From Sabethes cyaneus (taxonomy: Eukaryota > Arthropoda > Insecta > Diptera > Culicidae): a stretch of DNA of 64,000 nucleotides. The position numbers were made by a program, and so were the translations under genes. This document shows positions 11,817-22,563 of the stretch, piece after piece (the stretch's first letter is position 1; the number at the start of each line of letters is the position of its first letter). A model generated the notes under the pieces. It did not search any database. It was not told the DNA's origin and saw only the letters and a list, made by a program, of their open reading frames with translations. The stretch is from assembly GCF_943734655.1 (NCBI RefSeq), contig NC_071353.1, positions 135,941,907-136,005,906 on the forward strand. The letters run 5' to 3'.

Positions 11817-12662
11817 CAGTAATCATCCGATTTTGTCAGCTCCCGATTTTGTCTACCCCCGATTTTATCAGCTTTTCATCCCGATTTTATCACCGCATAA
11901 ATTTTGTTTCACTTTTGTGCTTTTAAACATGACTTATAAAACTTTTCAGTCTGCTTGAAACCATTCTGATTCTCTGGGAAGAGTTTTTGAATAAAATGAT
12001 GCCTTCTTGCGAGTAATTCGGTGTCAAAATTAGGGTATTTTTATAGTAAAAATGCTGTAGTTCCTGAACAAGCAAGATAGAGGTATACTATATTCAGCAA
12101 TGTTGTGTATTTTTACTATTTGTACAACTTTGTAAAACAGGAATAAGTCATACAACAACTACAAAAATAGCACAAATAGAAAAACTGATTTAACGGATTT
12201 TTCTATCTTTGCTGAAGAGATAGAAGGTTACTGTCTTCAGCAAAAATTATTGTAATAATATGCTGTAAAACTTTGCAGAACACATTAATGTGTTATATTG
12301 AAACTAAAGAAAAATAAAGTTTTTATTGCACTTTTAGAGGAATTAATCAAAATTTAAGTTCCGCTGGACGATAAAACTTTTAATTTTAAGAAACTCTTCC
12401 AAAGGTTCCATAAACCTAAAACCAAGTTTTCCCGCTCAAAGCTAATACGCACCAAAAAAGGCTCTGGACCAGTGTGCTGTGCCCGGTTCATTTAGCTTTC
12501 GGTTGACCAATTGATTTAATTTTTAGTTGAAGTCTTTGATATTGCAATGCCTTAAGTCTTGAATTTTGAAAAAAATTTCAAAAAAAAATCCCGATTGGGT
12601 CAGTTTCCCCTTTTTGTCAGCCCAAAATTCAACATGGGGCTGACAAAATCGGAACATTAATG
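11817..12662. mobile_element. TA-flanked pogo/Tc1-mariner-like non-autonomous element
   Basis: The ends are inverted copies: CAGTAATCATCCGATTTTGT at the left (from 11817) and the inverse of CATTAATGTTCCGATTTTGT at the right (to 12662). Both are bordered by TA (11815-11816, 12663-12664), the target duplication of Tc1/mariner elements, and the CAG start fits the pogo branch. The box CCGATTTTGTC is repeated just inside the left end three to four times (about 11828-11890) and again near the right end. The 846-bp body has no transposase frame. Confidence 0.75.
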
Positions 12663-12775
12663 TATTTGATCATTAATTGATAACAATGCTCCTTTATTCG
12701 TGGTTGCATTTGTATTTACACATCGCTGCACTGAATTTCACTAAAAAAACGCGATTTATGTCTGAGCACTCGCGA

Positions 12776-13090
12776 AAAAGAGAAAAAACGCGAGTGATAA
12801 AATGAAGAAAAACTAGCATGAAAAAATAAAAAATACAAGAAAAATCGAGACAATGGAAGGGAAAGCGGGACATAAAAAGAGAGAACATGGAAAAGAAGAA
12901 AAGGGGAGACACCAAGGAAAAATGAGGCAAAAAGAGTAAACTGGACAGAAAAAGAATAAGTACGTAATAGGAAAGAAAGAATAGATAAAAGAAGGCAAAA
13001 CGATGAAGAAACTGAGAACAAACTAAAAGAGAAAAGGAGAAAACACGAAAAAAGGAAAAACAATGGGATAGAAAGAAGGAAAAAAGAAAA
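12776..13090. repeat. Degenerate purine-rich array (left part)
   Basis: Almost every base on the plus strand is A or G, built from short variable words such as GGGAAAA, GAAAAAG and AAAACAGG. The period is not fixed. Long frames seen in it on the minus strand are Phe/Ser/Leu-rich translations of pyrimidines and are not genes. The same array resumes at 13339 after an inserted MITE. It mirrors the pyrimidine array at 34965-37290. Confidence 0.8.
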
Positions 13091-13092
13091 TA

Positions 13093-13336
13093 GGGCACGG
13101 GAGGGTATTTTCGGCCCATTAAGCGATGGCATCTATTTTTTCAGTTTATGGCCTAGTTCTAATGGAAGAACATGTGGTTTTGACGTTCTTTGAATAAAAA
13201 ATAGTAGAGAACTTACAGTCTTGAGAAAATAGTTACAACATTTTAAAATTGTATGTCGGCAAAGTACTTTTATTGGCGAAAGAAAAGGTGAGTAGGCTAA
13301 ATTTAAGAAACCTGCTGAAAATACCCTCCCGTACCC
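13093..13336. mobile_element. 244-bp TA-flanked MITE inside the purine array
   Basis: The left end GGGCACGGGAGGGTATTTTC (13093-13112) and the inverse of GGGTACGGGAGGGTATTTTC at the right end (13317-13336) match at 19 of 20 positions. TA borders it on both sides (13091-13092, 13337-13338). Its base composition is unlike the purine array around it, so it is an insertion. No coding capacity. The TA duplication points to the Tc1/mariner group; the GGG start would also suit other TA-targeting families. Confidence 0.8.
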
Positions 13337-13338
13337 TA

Positions 13339-14188
13339 CGTAAACAAGAACAGGATAAGAGGAGAGGGAAAAATGTAATAGAAAGACAAACGGGACAAAA
13401 CGAAAAGTAGGATATAATAAGAGGAAGAACGGAACGATAACGATAACAAAAAAAAAAGAAACCAGTTAACGGGACAATAAAAAAACGAGACTGGAAAAGA
13501 GGAAAAACAGTTCTGAAAATGGAAAGAAAAACAAAACAGAAAAGAGAAACACAAGAGGAAAATCAGGAATGTGAAGAAACAGGATAGGAAGAGAAGAGAA
13601 ACAGGAAACAGTAGGAAGTTAAAAGCAAAAGTAAAAACAAACGAAATGGAAAAATGAGACAAATAGAGGGAAGTGGGAACAGAAAAAAATACAAGCCTGA
13701 CAGAAAAACGGAAAAGAGGAAAAACGTGATAAGAAAGGGAAAATGGAACAACAACTCAGGGAAACCGAAAAGGAAAACAAGAGTAGTGAGGGAAAGAAAA
13801 AACCGTGAGGGAAACAATGAAAACAGGATCAAAAAAGTTTTATGGGATATAAAAGGAGATAAGTAGACAGAATGGAAACGGGAAGAGAAAATGAGACAGA
13901 ACAAGAAGAAAAAAACAGGATAAGCATAAGCATAAGCATAGGATACCGCAAGAATAAAAAAAACAGGGTAAATGAACCAAAGAAAAAGTTAAAACTGGAG
14001 AGAAAAAGATGAAAAACGGGAAAAAGGAAAACCAGAAAGCCGAGGGAAAAACAGAAAGAAAAACAAAACAAGGAAAATCTGGACATCTAAAAAAGGATAA
14101 ACCGAACAAAGGAAGATGAAGAATGAGAACGAGGAGAGTTAGAAAAGAAGTAAACTGAAAACGAAAAAGAAAAAGGGAAGAGAAAAGC
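13339..14188. repeat. Degenerate purine-rich array (middle part)
   Basis: Continuation of the purine array with the same GGAAAA/GAAAAACAGG words. A small perfect tandem, (CATAAG) repeated about four times, lies at 13922-13945. Frames across this block (13336-13662, 13563-13904, 13840-14190, minus strand) are low-complexity artefacts. Confidence 0.8.
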
Positions 14189-14699
14189 AATGTCGCGAAT
14201 CCAGCGAGAAGTCAACCATGCCTACTCACACGCGAAAGAGTATGAAAAACATAGCATTCAACGCTTACGCCGCACTTGGAGTCATAAAAGAAACAGCCGC
14301 CGGTGCCGTGTGCAGACATTCTGCTACCCACACACTCGCGCATCCATAGCTTATGCCCGAGTCAAAAAATTCGTAGAAAATCAACTGCCCGTGAGGCTGG
14401 TAGCGCACTGGGATACAACTTTTGCATTACTTTTTCTTCTTCGTCATCTTCACCCGCGATTGTCACGGGCAGGAGTACGAGCCGTCGTGAGGAATCGGTA
14501 TCAGCAGGTCGGGCTGCAACGACGAACGACGACGACTGTAGCTGTTAGCTAAACACATAGTCGCAAAAATTCGTTGCAGTGCATGAAGAAATAACAGCGT
14601 GAGTTTTAAAGGGATGCTTATGCTGGCGTGTTCGTTGGAATGAGTACGCGTGTGTGAGAAAATTAGACCACACGAGTGTGGACTTCGCAACACTGGAGA
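14189..14699. other. Non-repetitive island inside the purine array
   Basis: Composition changes abruptly to mixed sequence with CpG. A 120-codon ATG frame runs on the plus strand (14190-14552), but a second frame overlaps it (14303-14548) and neither resembles a known family. The block may be a transposon inserted in the array or unique DNA the array has grown around. No terminal repeats or duplication could be made out. Confidence 0.4.
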
Positions 14700-15000
14700 A
14701 AAGATAGATAACGGTAGAGAAAATTACAAAGAATTAGTGAAAAACAAGAGGAAAAATGGGACTGCTAATCAGAAAAATTGGACCAGGAAAACGCAAAAAG
14801 GAACAATGGAACAGAAGAAAAGAAAAACGATTAGAAAAATGGTAAAACGTAACGAAAAAGAAAGAAGTGAGAGCAAAACCCAAGCAAACGGTAAAGAAAA
14901 GAAGAAAAACAGAATAAAGAGTGGAAAAACTGGACTGGAAAAGCGAAAAAGAGACAGAAAAGTGCTAAAACGTATGATGAAATATGTCAATCCTAATTTC
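14700..15000. repeat. Degenerate purine-rich array (right part)
   Basis: Same GAAAAAnGG wording as 12776-14188. It grades directly into the AAGTTCAATTTC-type array on its right, the same order (inverted) as at 34255-37290. Confidence 0.75.
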
Positions 15001-15004
15001 AAGT

Positions 15005-15185
15005 AAATATTCGTGTCTAATTCCGTGTCCATGTTTAAATTCAGGTGTAATTTAATGTCCAATGTCAAGTTCAATTTTAAGATCAATTGCGTGTTAGATT
15101 TTAAGCCCAATTTCAGTTCTAGTTTAATTTCGATTCGAAGTTCGATTTCCGGTAAACTTTCAATTTCGGACAAATCGAGTCAATT
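15005..15185. repeat. Short degenerate ~12-bp array (AAGTCCAATTTC type)
   Basis: Loose repeats of words such as GTCCAATGTCAAGTTC and AAGCCCAATTTCAG. It is the reverse-strand counterpart of the GAAATTGGACTTG array at 34255-34935. Frames in it are repeat translations. Confidence 0.6.
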
Positions 15186-15588
15186 AGAAAAAAAATTATG
15201 TAACGTAAATGATCATCGATCGAACTTCTAAAGTTAATTTTAATACGATATTCCAGAGAAAAAACTCATTCGTATCATTGCGGGATTCTCGACCTCATTG
15301 GAGAGACTCGTGCAAACTCTTTCTTACAACAGTTGCTTTCTTCGTAGATCGTTCAAACCGGGTAAGATCAGATCTAAGATTGCTAGCGGCTTTCTCCAAC
15401 TGCAACCCGCCCGCCATAATCATAATTCTTATCTCTGCTGGTTTGGAGAAAAGAAAGTACGGTGTGAAAATGCTAACTTAACCCGGTGCGGCGTTCCACT
15501 TTCCGAAATGAGCTGCGTGCATTTTTAGCACTTTTCTGTATCACTACTACCACCGATTTCGCACCGAAGTGAAATCTGTGTGATAATT

Positions 15589-16500
15589 TCAGTTGGTTGA
15601 TCATTATCGAACGTCCGTGGGAGACGGTGAGTCTTAGTGCAACCTAGCTTTATAGTTAAATTTTATGCTCTTCCGTTGTTACCTTGAACCTCAACATCGT
15701 TTTTTTACAGCGTCTGCTTAATAACTAGTGGGAAATAACACTAAAACAAGAACCACCCAACCAACTCCCCACACTGAGTTTCCAACATCTGAGTCGTCGT
15801 CCTTCGTTTCCTACTCAAGCGCCGACAGACGGAAAAGTGTTTTTATTTGATCGATTTTCCTCTCACATGCTTTGCATGAGGAATCTCATGAGTTTCCACC
15901 CGCCCGCGCTCTCACGTTCTCACAAACACTCAGTGAGGAGCACTCATTGCAAACCAGCTCTCACGGCTCGATCGACGCGACGCGCGGGACAGGTTTGTTT
16001 TCGCTCACGTATTGTCCGATTTTTCTTTTCGCCCACCGTTTTTTTCTATTTCATTTTCTGTTCCGCGTTGTTTACCTAGTATTTATATCTTTTCATTTCC
16101 TTTTGGGGCTTTTCTTCTCCCATTATCGGCACGTCGTCGCTTTCCTTCGATCCACCCGTCCGATCTCCGGAGGCCGGTAAACCAATCGACTGCGATCAAA
16201 TCGGATCAACACGCTTGGGTCTCGCTCGTCGTTCGCTGCTCGCGCTTGTGGAAGGAGCCCTTTTGGCTGGTGGCAAACGTTGGCGGTTTGCTTGTAATCG
16301 AATCTTGTTTTTTTGCTGGTGGAGGACCGCGCAGCAAACAACACGTTCGCCGCTTAGTGGTTCATGGGTTTTGTGGGGTAGGTCAGTCAAGTCAACCAAA
16401 TACGCGAAGCTTGTTTTGGGGGTTGCGAATGTGATCGGCTGCTGTTAGGAGGTTGTTTGTTAGGCGCCACTCGATTTTGTTTAAGTCGTATCAACTTCCA
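15589..16500 (+). promoter_or_regulatory. Promoter-like island with a probable spliced 5' leader
   Basis: An initiator-like TCAGTT (15589-15594) is followed by a strong donor GAGACG|GTGAGT (exon end 15626). A strong acceptor with a T-rich tract, TTTTTTTACAG, ends at 15710. Together they define an 84-bp intron, a typical small insect intron. The sequence after 15711 is GC-rich and free of transposon signatures through about 16500. ATGs occur from 15868 (ATGCTTTGCATGAGG) but no frame carries a recognisable protein, so this is treated as a first, mostly untranslated, region of a plus-strand gene whose coding exons are not identified. The splice signals are seen; transcription is inferred. Confidence 0.4.
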
Positions 16501-18138
16501 ACAAAACAGATCAATTTTCAGTCTGTTTGTGCCGTTGCTTATTGAAGTTTCTTACCTTTGTCTCCGATCGAGAAACCGGGCCTCCAACCAGACCAACAAC
16601 CAGAGTCAAGTGGTTTATTTGTGGTTATGCTGATCACTGTTGTTCTGCCTGTCTGCCTGCAAAGGTACAGATATTATGTGTGCACACACGTGTTATGATG
16701 ACCGCAGACTCTGTCTGTATGTCTGTCTGTAGGGCCTGTTTATGCTGCTTGCCGTGCTCTCCTTTTTTGTGGCTCTGCGAGCACCACTATTATTATTATT
16801 AATTCGCTGTTGAATGCTTTAAATAAATGCACTTGATTCGGAATGCTTTGTTCTCTACTGCTTCACGTTTCTCCAGAGCGGGAAAACGAACGGTTTCGAA
16901 TGCATAATTCAGGCAGTGCAAGCTGCCGACCCTTAAAAATGTGTACTTTTACTATGCTGCTGCTGCTGCTGCCACTGCACATCGATTGTATAATTAAAAT
17001 GCTTTTCCAAACGTATTGCTGTGGTGTGGGCCCTCTCGAGAAGCTTCATCTAGAAGAAACATAGTACCTATGTTTGGTTTGGAGAAATATATATAACCGC
17101 GCATAAAACATCACACGGCGGACGGCCGGGTACATGCGGGAGTCTTGATCCATTATAACCACCGGGTACCAGTGCGAACTTGGAGCTCAACAACGAGCTC
17201 GGCAAACGAAATCGAAAGCTGGGTTACAGCAGCTCTTTTCTGGTTTGCCATTAGGAGGACTAAACCCGTTTCGCGATGACTCGATAGCTAGCTCGCGCTG
17301 GGTAACGGATTCAGGTTGCCAACTGTCGGTGGGAAAACGGTTTTCTCCGGAAGAATCACTCTCTTTCGTAGCTAGCAACACTGGTCCAGCGGACATTAAC
17401 GACCCACGATGTGGAAAATCGCGGGGTAAATCTGGATCTGGTATAACCTGATTTGTTTACCATCTCTGCAGGACGGAAAATGATCGGTACCGGATCGGTG
17501 ATTGATGTAAGATAGCGATTGGTCTGAGTAATTCGGACACATTGTAGCATTTTTTTCATTCATGTGGCTTGGCATATATGTCTAATAGGTTTTGACTATT
17601 CACAGAAACTACTGCAACGCTGAACTTTATAATCGAGTCTTGATCAAACGATAGCTTGATATAGTTCCACTGGTTGCGCTACTTTCTGTCTTAGTTTTCT
17701 ATCCTGAGTTGTTGACCTTTTTCCAGGTCTCATGGTTCACCATTAAAACAGTACTTAAAAGTGTTGTTTTCAACGCTTGATCACCTTCGCTCTATCAGTA
17801 ATCAGGTTCCCTTTTTAGTCATTGAACATTACAGAGGCTGACATTGCTCGGTTCCTTTATTCCGTGTATAGCTTGATAGCTTTGTCGCATTATTCCGTAT
17901 GGTATCTGTTGAAATAATTTTCCGCTTCTAAGAAAATGTTTTCAGTAATCTGGTATTAGTCACGGCGATGATATCTCTTTTCGAATACCGTCACCGCTCG
18001 ATCAATGATAGATTATCTTTTGAATGACTTCTAATTCAACATTGAAGTCTTGTATGAAAACATAAGTACTTATAATTTTTGATCGCGAGATTTGCTTCGA
18101 CCCGTGACTACGAAGCTCCACGATCTTTTTTACACTCA
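16501..18138. other. Unique-looking sequence, no exon supported
   Basis: Mixed composition with small microsatellites: (TTA) repeats near 16788-16801 and (CTG) repeats near 16955-16970. No splice-bounded frame or repeat ends were convincing. Could be intron of the gene suggested at 15589. Confidence 0.4.
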
Positions 18139-18153
18139 TAGAATTGTACGAGA
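18139..18153. repeat. Target-site duplication, left copy
   Basis: TAGAATTGTACGAGA, identical to 18747-18761 on the other side of the LINE insertion. Fifteen bases fits target-primed reverse transcription. Confidence 0.9.
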
Positions 18154-18746
18154 CAATGGACAATGATACCAGCCGTGAGATTCGGAGGCGTATTATCAGC
18201 GGAAGTCGTGCTTACTATGGACTCCACAAGCAATTGCGGTCGAGCAGACTAAGTCCCCGTACAAAGTGTACCCTGTACAAGACGCTTATTAGACCGGTTG
18301 TTCTCTACGGGCATGAAACATGGACAATGCTCGAGGAGGACCTGCGAGTGCTCGGAGTTTTCGAACGACGAGTGCTAAGAACGATCTTCGGCGGCGTACA
18401 GGAGAACGGAGTATGGAGGCGGAGGATGAACCATGAACTCGCACAGCTCTATGACGAACCCAGTATTCAGAAGGTAGCTAAAGCTGGACGGATGCGATGG
18501 GCAGGGCATGTTGCAAGAATGCCGGACAACTGCCCTGCAAAGATGGTGTTCGCCTCAAATCCGGTAGGAACAAGACGACCAGGAGCGCAGCGAGCAAGAT
18601 GGTTAGACCAGGTGGAGCGAGATCTGGCGGAGAATACTCGGTGTCCGAGGAATTGGAGAGCGGTAGCCCTCAACCGAGTTACATGGAGAAATTTTGTTCA
18701 ACAGGCTTTGTCTTAGGACGGCAGGCCACCTAAGTAAGTAAGTAAG
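18154..18746 (+). mobile_element. Recent 5'-truncated RTE-like LINE insertion, 3' end with open frame
   Basis: Exactly bounded by 15-bp duplications. An uninterrupted reading frame runs from the left border to the stop at 18716, coding the C-terminal region of a non-LTR retrotransposon protein: REIRRRIISGSRAYYGL, TLYKTLIRPVVLYGHETW, RMRWAGHVARMPDNCP and RARWLDQVERDLAE are typical blocks of the segment downstream of the reverse transcriptase. The element ends in a (TAAG)n tail at 18731-18746. Intact frame and perfect duplications indicate a young copy. The missing 5' part means it cannot move on its own. Clade is RTE-like by the related copy at 18890-19875; the exact family is not certain. Confidence 0.9.
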
Positions 18747-18761
18747 TAGAATTGTACGAGA
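18747..18761. repeat. Target-site duplication, right copy
   Basis: TAGAATTGTACGAGA, directly after the (TAAG)n tail; matches 18139-18153. Confidence 0.9.
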
Positions 18762-18889
18762 ATGTGACTGAAAATTTATCAAAAATCTCTGTTTCTTCTG
18801 TACTCGTCAAGGAATTTTTATCCTTGCTTCGACGGCACCTTAGAGTCGCAGTCGCGAATGGGGCTCAAAATGTTAATTCGGTCGATTGC

Positions 18890-19875
18890 TGAATTTTTGC
18901 AGGATAGTTGTCCGGTATATTCTAGCAACATATCCTGCTCATCGTATCCGTCCAGCTTTAGCCACTTTTTAAATACTGAGTTCGCCCTAGAGGCGCGCTA
19001 ATTCATAATTCATTCTTGGTTCGTAGCACCCGCCGTTCGAAAACTCCATAACCTCACGGCTGGTATTTTTGTTCTCTGTTGCCAGTGAGCCTAGGTATAC
19101 GAACTCGTCGACTACCTCAAACTCATCCCCGTCGATCACCACGGTACTGTCTAAGTGGACCCTGTCGCACTTGGTTCCGTCCACCAGCATATACTTCGTT
19201 TTAGTCGTATTTATCTTCCACCCAAACTTCTCTGCTTAGCATTTTAGTCTGGTGCACTGATCTTCCACCACCTCAAATGTTCTCTGCCGACAGCATCCAC
19301 GTAGTCGGCAAAGCAGATAAATTGACTGAATTTATTAAAAATCGTGCCCCGCATTTCGGTAGCCACTCGTCTTTTAACACCTTCAAGCGCAATGACGAAT
19401 AGCTGGCAGGAGAGACCATCTCCTTGTCGAAGTCCCCTGCGAGATATTAATTCCACCCGAAATTCCACAGCACAGCAGTGGATCTCATCCATCGTAGCTA
19501 TGATAAGTCTAGTAAGCTTATCCGGAAAGCCGTTTTTGTCCAAAAATTTTCACAGTTCTTCTCGGTTTACACTATCAAATGCGGCTTTGAAATCGATGAA
19601 CAGGTGATGCATGGAGATTCGGATTTCGCGGCAGTTCTGGAGGATCTGCCGCATGGTGAAGATTTGCTCCGTAGTAGATCGACCCTCCATGAAGCCAGCC
19701 TGATAACTTCCTACCAATCCATTGGCTGTTGACGACAGTCAATGAAAGAGCTGCGAGAGCACTTTGTAGGCGGGATTCAGAGTAGCGATTATTTATATTT
19801 CTCACAATCCAGCTTACCGCATTTCTTGCAGATAGAGCAAATCACGCCGCCTCTCCTATACTCCGGTAGTCGTTC
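18890..19875 (-). mobile_element. RTE-like LINE, reverse-transcriptase region, decayed
   Basis: Minus-strand reading contains the reverse-transcriptase series in order: NPAYKVLSQL, SYQAGFMEGRSTTEQIFTM, LFIDFKAAFDSVNREEL, RRGLRQGDGLSCQLF and FADYVDAVG. The last is the catalytic FADD box with its second Asp changed to Tyr, so this copy is catalytically dead as well as frameshifted (at least two breaks). It continues through VDEFVYLGSL into the same 3' region as the copy at 18154-18746 and stops near 18890. It lies tail to tail with that copy and retains more of the 5' part. Confidence 0.88.
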
Positions 19876-19905
19876 TGTATCCTACATTTATTTATTTATT
19901 TATTA

Positions 19906-22422
19906 CTAGCTGACCCGACAAACTTCGTATTGCCACAAATTAACCTGTGTTGTACATAAATCATGAATCTCGGATGATCTTTGTCACAATCTCGAGTTTT
20001 GCAAGCCCCCCAGTGGGCGGCGCTTCCGACGGCGGGTCACCGGCAACACTCGCGACCGTCTCGTCCTGAATGATCTAGATAGATAGTTTTTTGGTCTTGT
20101 ATTGACTAATGTTTTATGGAAGAGTCTCGAATTTCTCGAGTTCGATTAGTTTTTGAGTTTCGGAAAAAATTTTGTTTTATTTGTATGAGAGTCCATATCC
20201 CCCTACCACAGGGGTGAGAGGTCTCTAACTATCGTAAAATAAATTCAAGACTCTAAAATCTCCCACATGCCAAATTTGGTTCCATTTGCTTGATTAGTTC
20301 TCAAGTTATAAGAAAATTTGAATTTCATTTGTATGGGAGCTCCCCTCTTAAAAGAGGAAGGGGTCGTAATTCACCATAGAAAAAATTTCTGCCATCTAAA
20401 ACTCCCACATGCCAAATTTGGTTCCATTTGATTGATTAGTTCTCGAGATAAGAGGAAATTTGCATTTCATTTGTATGGAAGCCCACCCTCTTAAAGGGGA
20501 GATGGGCCATAACTCGCTTTCTAAAGAAGAGAGGGGTCTTAATTCACCATAGAAAAAAATCTTGCGTCCAAAAACACTTACACGTCAAATTTGGTTCCAT
20601 TTGCTTGATTAGTTCTCGAGTTATGAGGAAATTTGTTTTTCATTTGTATAGGAGCCCCCCCCCCCTCTTAAAGTGGGGAAATCCATAGAAAATATACTAT
20701 AGAAAATATTCTTGCCTACAAAAACACCCACTTGATAAATTTGGTTCCATTTGCTTGATTAGTTCTAGAGTTATGAGGAAATTTGTATTTCGTTTGCATG
20801 AGAGCCCCCCCCTCTTAAAAAGGTAAGGGGTCCTAATTCATGATAGAAAAAATGGTTGCCTCCAAAAACACCCACATGCCAAATATGGTTCCATTTGCTT
20901 GATTAGTTCTCGAATTATGAGGAAATTTGTATTTCATTTGTGTAGAAGCGCCCCCTCTTAAAGTTGGGAGGGGTCCTAATTCACCATAGAAAATATTGTT
21001 GCCTCCAGAAACCTCCACATGCCAAGTTTGGTTCTATTTGCTTGATTAGTTCTCGAGTTATGAGGAAATTTGAATTTCATTTGTATAGAAGCCCCCCCTC
21101 CTAAAGTGGGTAGGGGTCCCAATTCATCATAGAAAAAAATTTTGTCTCCAAAAACACCCACGTGCCAAATTTGGTTCCATTTGCTTGATTAATTCTCGAG
21201 TTATGAGGAAATTTGTATTTCTTTTGTATAGGAGCCCCCCCTCTTAAAGTTGGGAGGGGTCCTAATTCACCATAGAAAATATTCTTGCCATCGAAAACTT
21301 TCACATGCCAAATTTGGTTTCATTTGCTTGATTAGCTCTCGAGTTATGAGGAAATTTGTATTTCATTTGTATAGGAGCCCCCCCTCCTAAAGTGAGGAGG
21401 GGTCCCAGTTCATCATAGAAAAAATTTTTGTCTCCAAAAACACCCACGTGTCAAATTTGGTTCCATTTGCTTGATTAGTTCTCGAGTTATGAGAAAATTT
21501 GTATTTCGTTTGTATAGGAGGCCCCCCCTCTTAAAGTGGGGAGGGGTTCTAATTCACCATAGAAAATATTCATGCCCTAGAAAACTTTCACATGCCAAAT
21601 TTGGTTCCATTTGCTTGATTAATTCTCGAGTTATGAGGAAATTTGCATTTCATTTGTATAGGAGCCCCCCTTCCTAAAGTGGGGAGGGGTCCCAATTCAT
21701 CATAGAAAAAAAAATTGTCTCCAAAAACACCCACGTGCCAGATTTTGTTCCATTTGCTTGATTAGTTCTTCAGTTATGAGGAAATTTGTATTTCATGTGT
21801 ATAAGATCCCCCCCTCCTAAAACGGGGAGGGGTCCCAATTCATCATAGAAAAAATTTTTGTCTCCAAACACACCCACATGCCAAATTTGGTTCCATTTGC
21901 TTAATTACTTCTCGAGTTATGAGGAAAATTGTGTTTCTTTGGTACAGGAGCCCCCTCTCTTAAAGTGGGGAGGGGTCCTAATTAACTATAGAAAATATTC
22001 TTGCCCTCGAAAACCTTCACATGCCAAATTTGGTTCCATTTGCTTGATTAGTTCTCGAGTTATGAGGAAATTTGTATGGAAGCCCCCCCTTTTAAAGAGG
22101 AGTGGAGTTATAATTCCCCTTATAAAGAAGGGAGGGGTCTCAATTTACCATAGAATAAATTCTTGTCACCGAAAACACCCACATGCCAAATTTTGTTCTA
22201 TTTGCTTGATTAGTTGTCGATTTATGCAGAAATTTGTGTTTCATTTGTATGGGAGCCCCCCCTCTTAGTGGGGGGAGGGGTTTCTAACCATCACTAAAAC
22301 CTTTCCTGGCCCCAAAAAACCTCTACATGCATATTTTCATGCCGATTGGTTCAGTAGTTTTCGATTCTATAAGGAACATACGGACAGACAGACAGACAGA
22401 AATCCTTCTTTATAGGTATAGA
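19906..22422 (-). mobile_element. Helitron-like non-autonomous element, copy 1, with 143-bp tandem core
   Basis: Read on the minus strand the element begins TCTATACC and ends GGGTCAGCTAG, and lies between A and T: the TC...CTAG termini and A|T target of Helitrons. There is no flanking duplication beyond the (TTTA)n DNA it sits in. A (GACA)n tract lies near the TC end. The core holds about 14 tandem units of roughly 143 bp, each with TTGGTTCCATTTGCTTGATT and a C-run/CTCTTAAAG(T/A)GGGGAGGGG block. Unit anchors fall at about 20281, 20423, 20597, 20745, 20890, 21033, 21176, 21320, 21462, 21606, 21749, 21892, 22035 and 22197. No replicase/helicase gene. A clear 3' hairpin before CTAG was not found, so the Helitron call is probable, not proven. 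Confidence 0.65.
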
Positions 22423-22437
22423 TTTATTTATTTATTA

Positions 22438-22563
22438 CTAGCTGACCCGACAAACTTCGTATTGCCACAAATTAACCTGTGTTGTACATAAATCATGAAT
22501 CTCGGATGATCTTTGTCACAATCTCGAGTTTTGCAAGCCCCCCAGTGGGCGGCGCTTCCGACG
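22438..22563 (-). mobile_element. Helitron-like element, partial copy 2 (terminal 126 bp)
   Basis: Identical in its first 126 bases to the CTAGCTGACCCGACAAACTT end of copy 1 and follows it head to tail after the same TTTATTTATTTATTA. It breaks off at GCTTCCGACG and is followed by CACAGTGGTTTGATT, which may be the end of another element. A tandem partial copy is typical of rolling-circle insertion next to an older copy. Confidence 0.7.

Noticed and set aside
14190..14552. 120-codon ATG frame as a gene
   Set aside because: Arg-rich with no recognised motif, overlaps another frame, and lies between blocks of array; kept only as an unclassified island.
15837..16448. Frames of 80-140 codons on the plus strand
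   Set aside because: Mutually overlapping, alternative starts, no splice or motif support; more likely 5' untranslated sequence.
19906..22422. CRISPR-like array of regular repeats
   Set aside because: Units are continuous 143-bp tandems without unique spacers, in eukaryotic DNA, and lie between transposon termini.
19906..22422. RTE-type LINE 3' end suggested by the (GACA)n and TATAGA terminus
   Set aside because: No RT sequence, no poly-A or duplication, and the other end is constant (CTAG) in all three copies, which a 5'-truncating LINE would not show.
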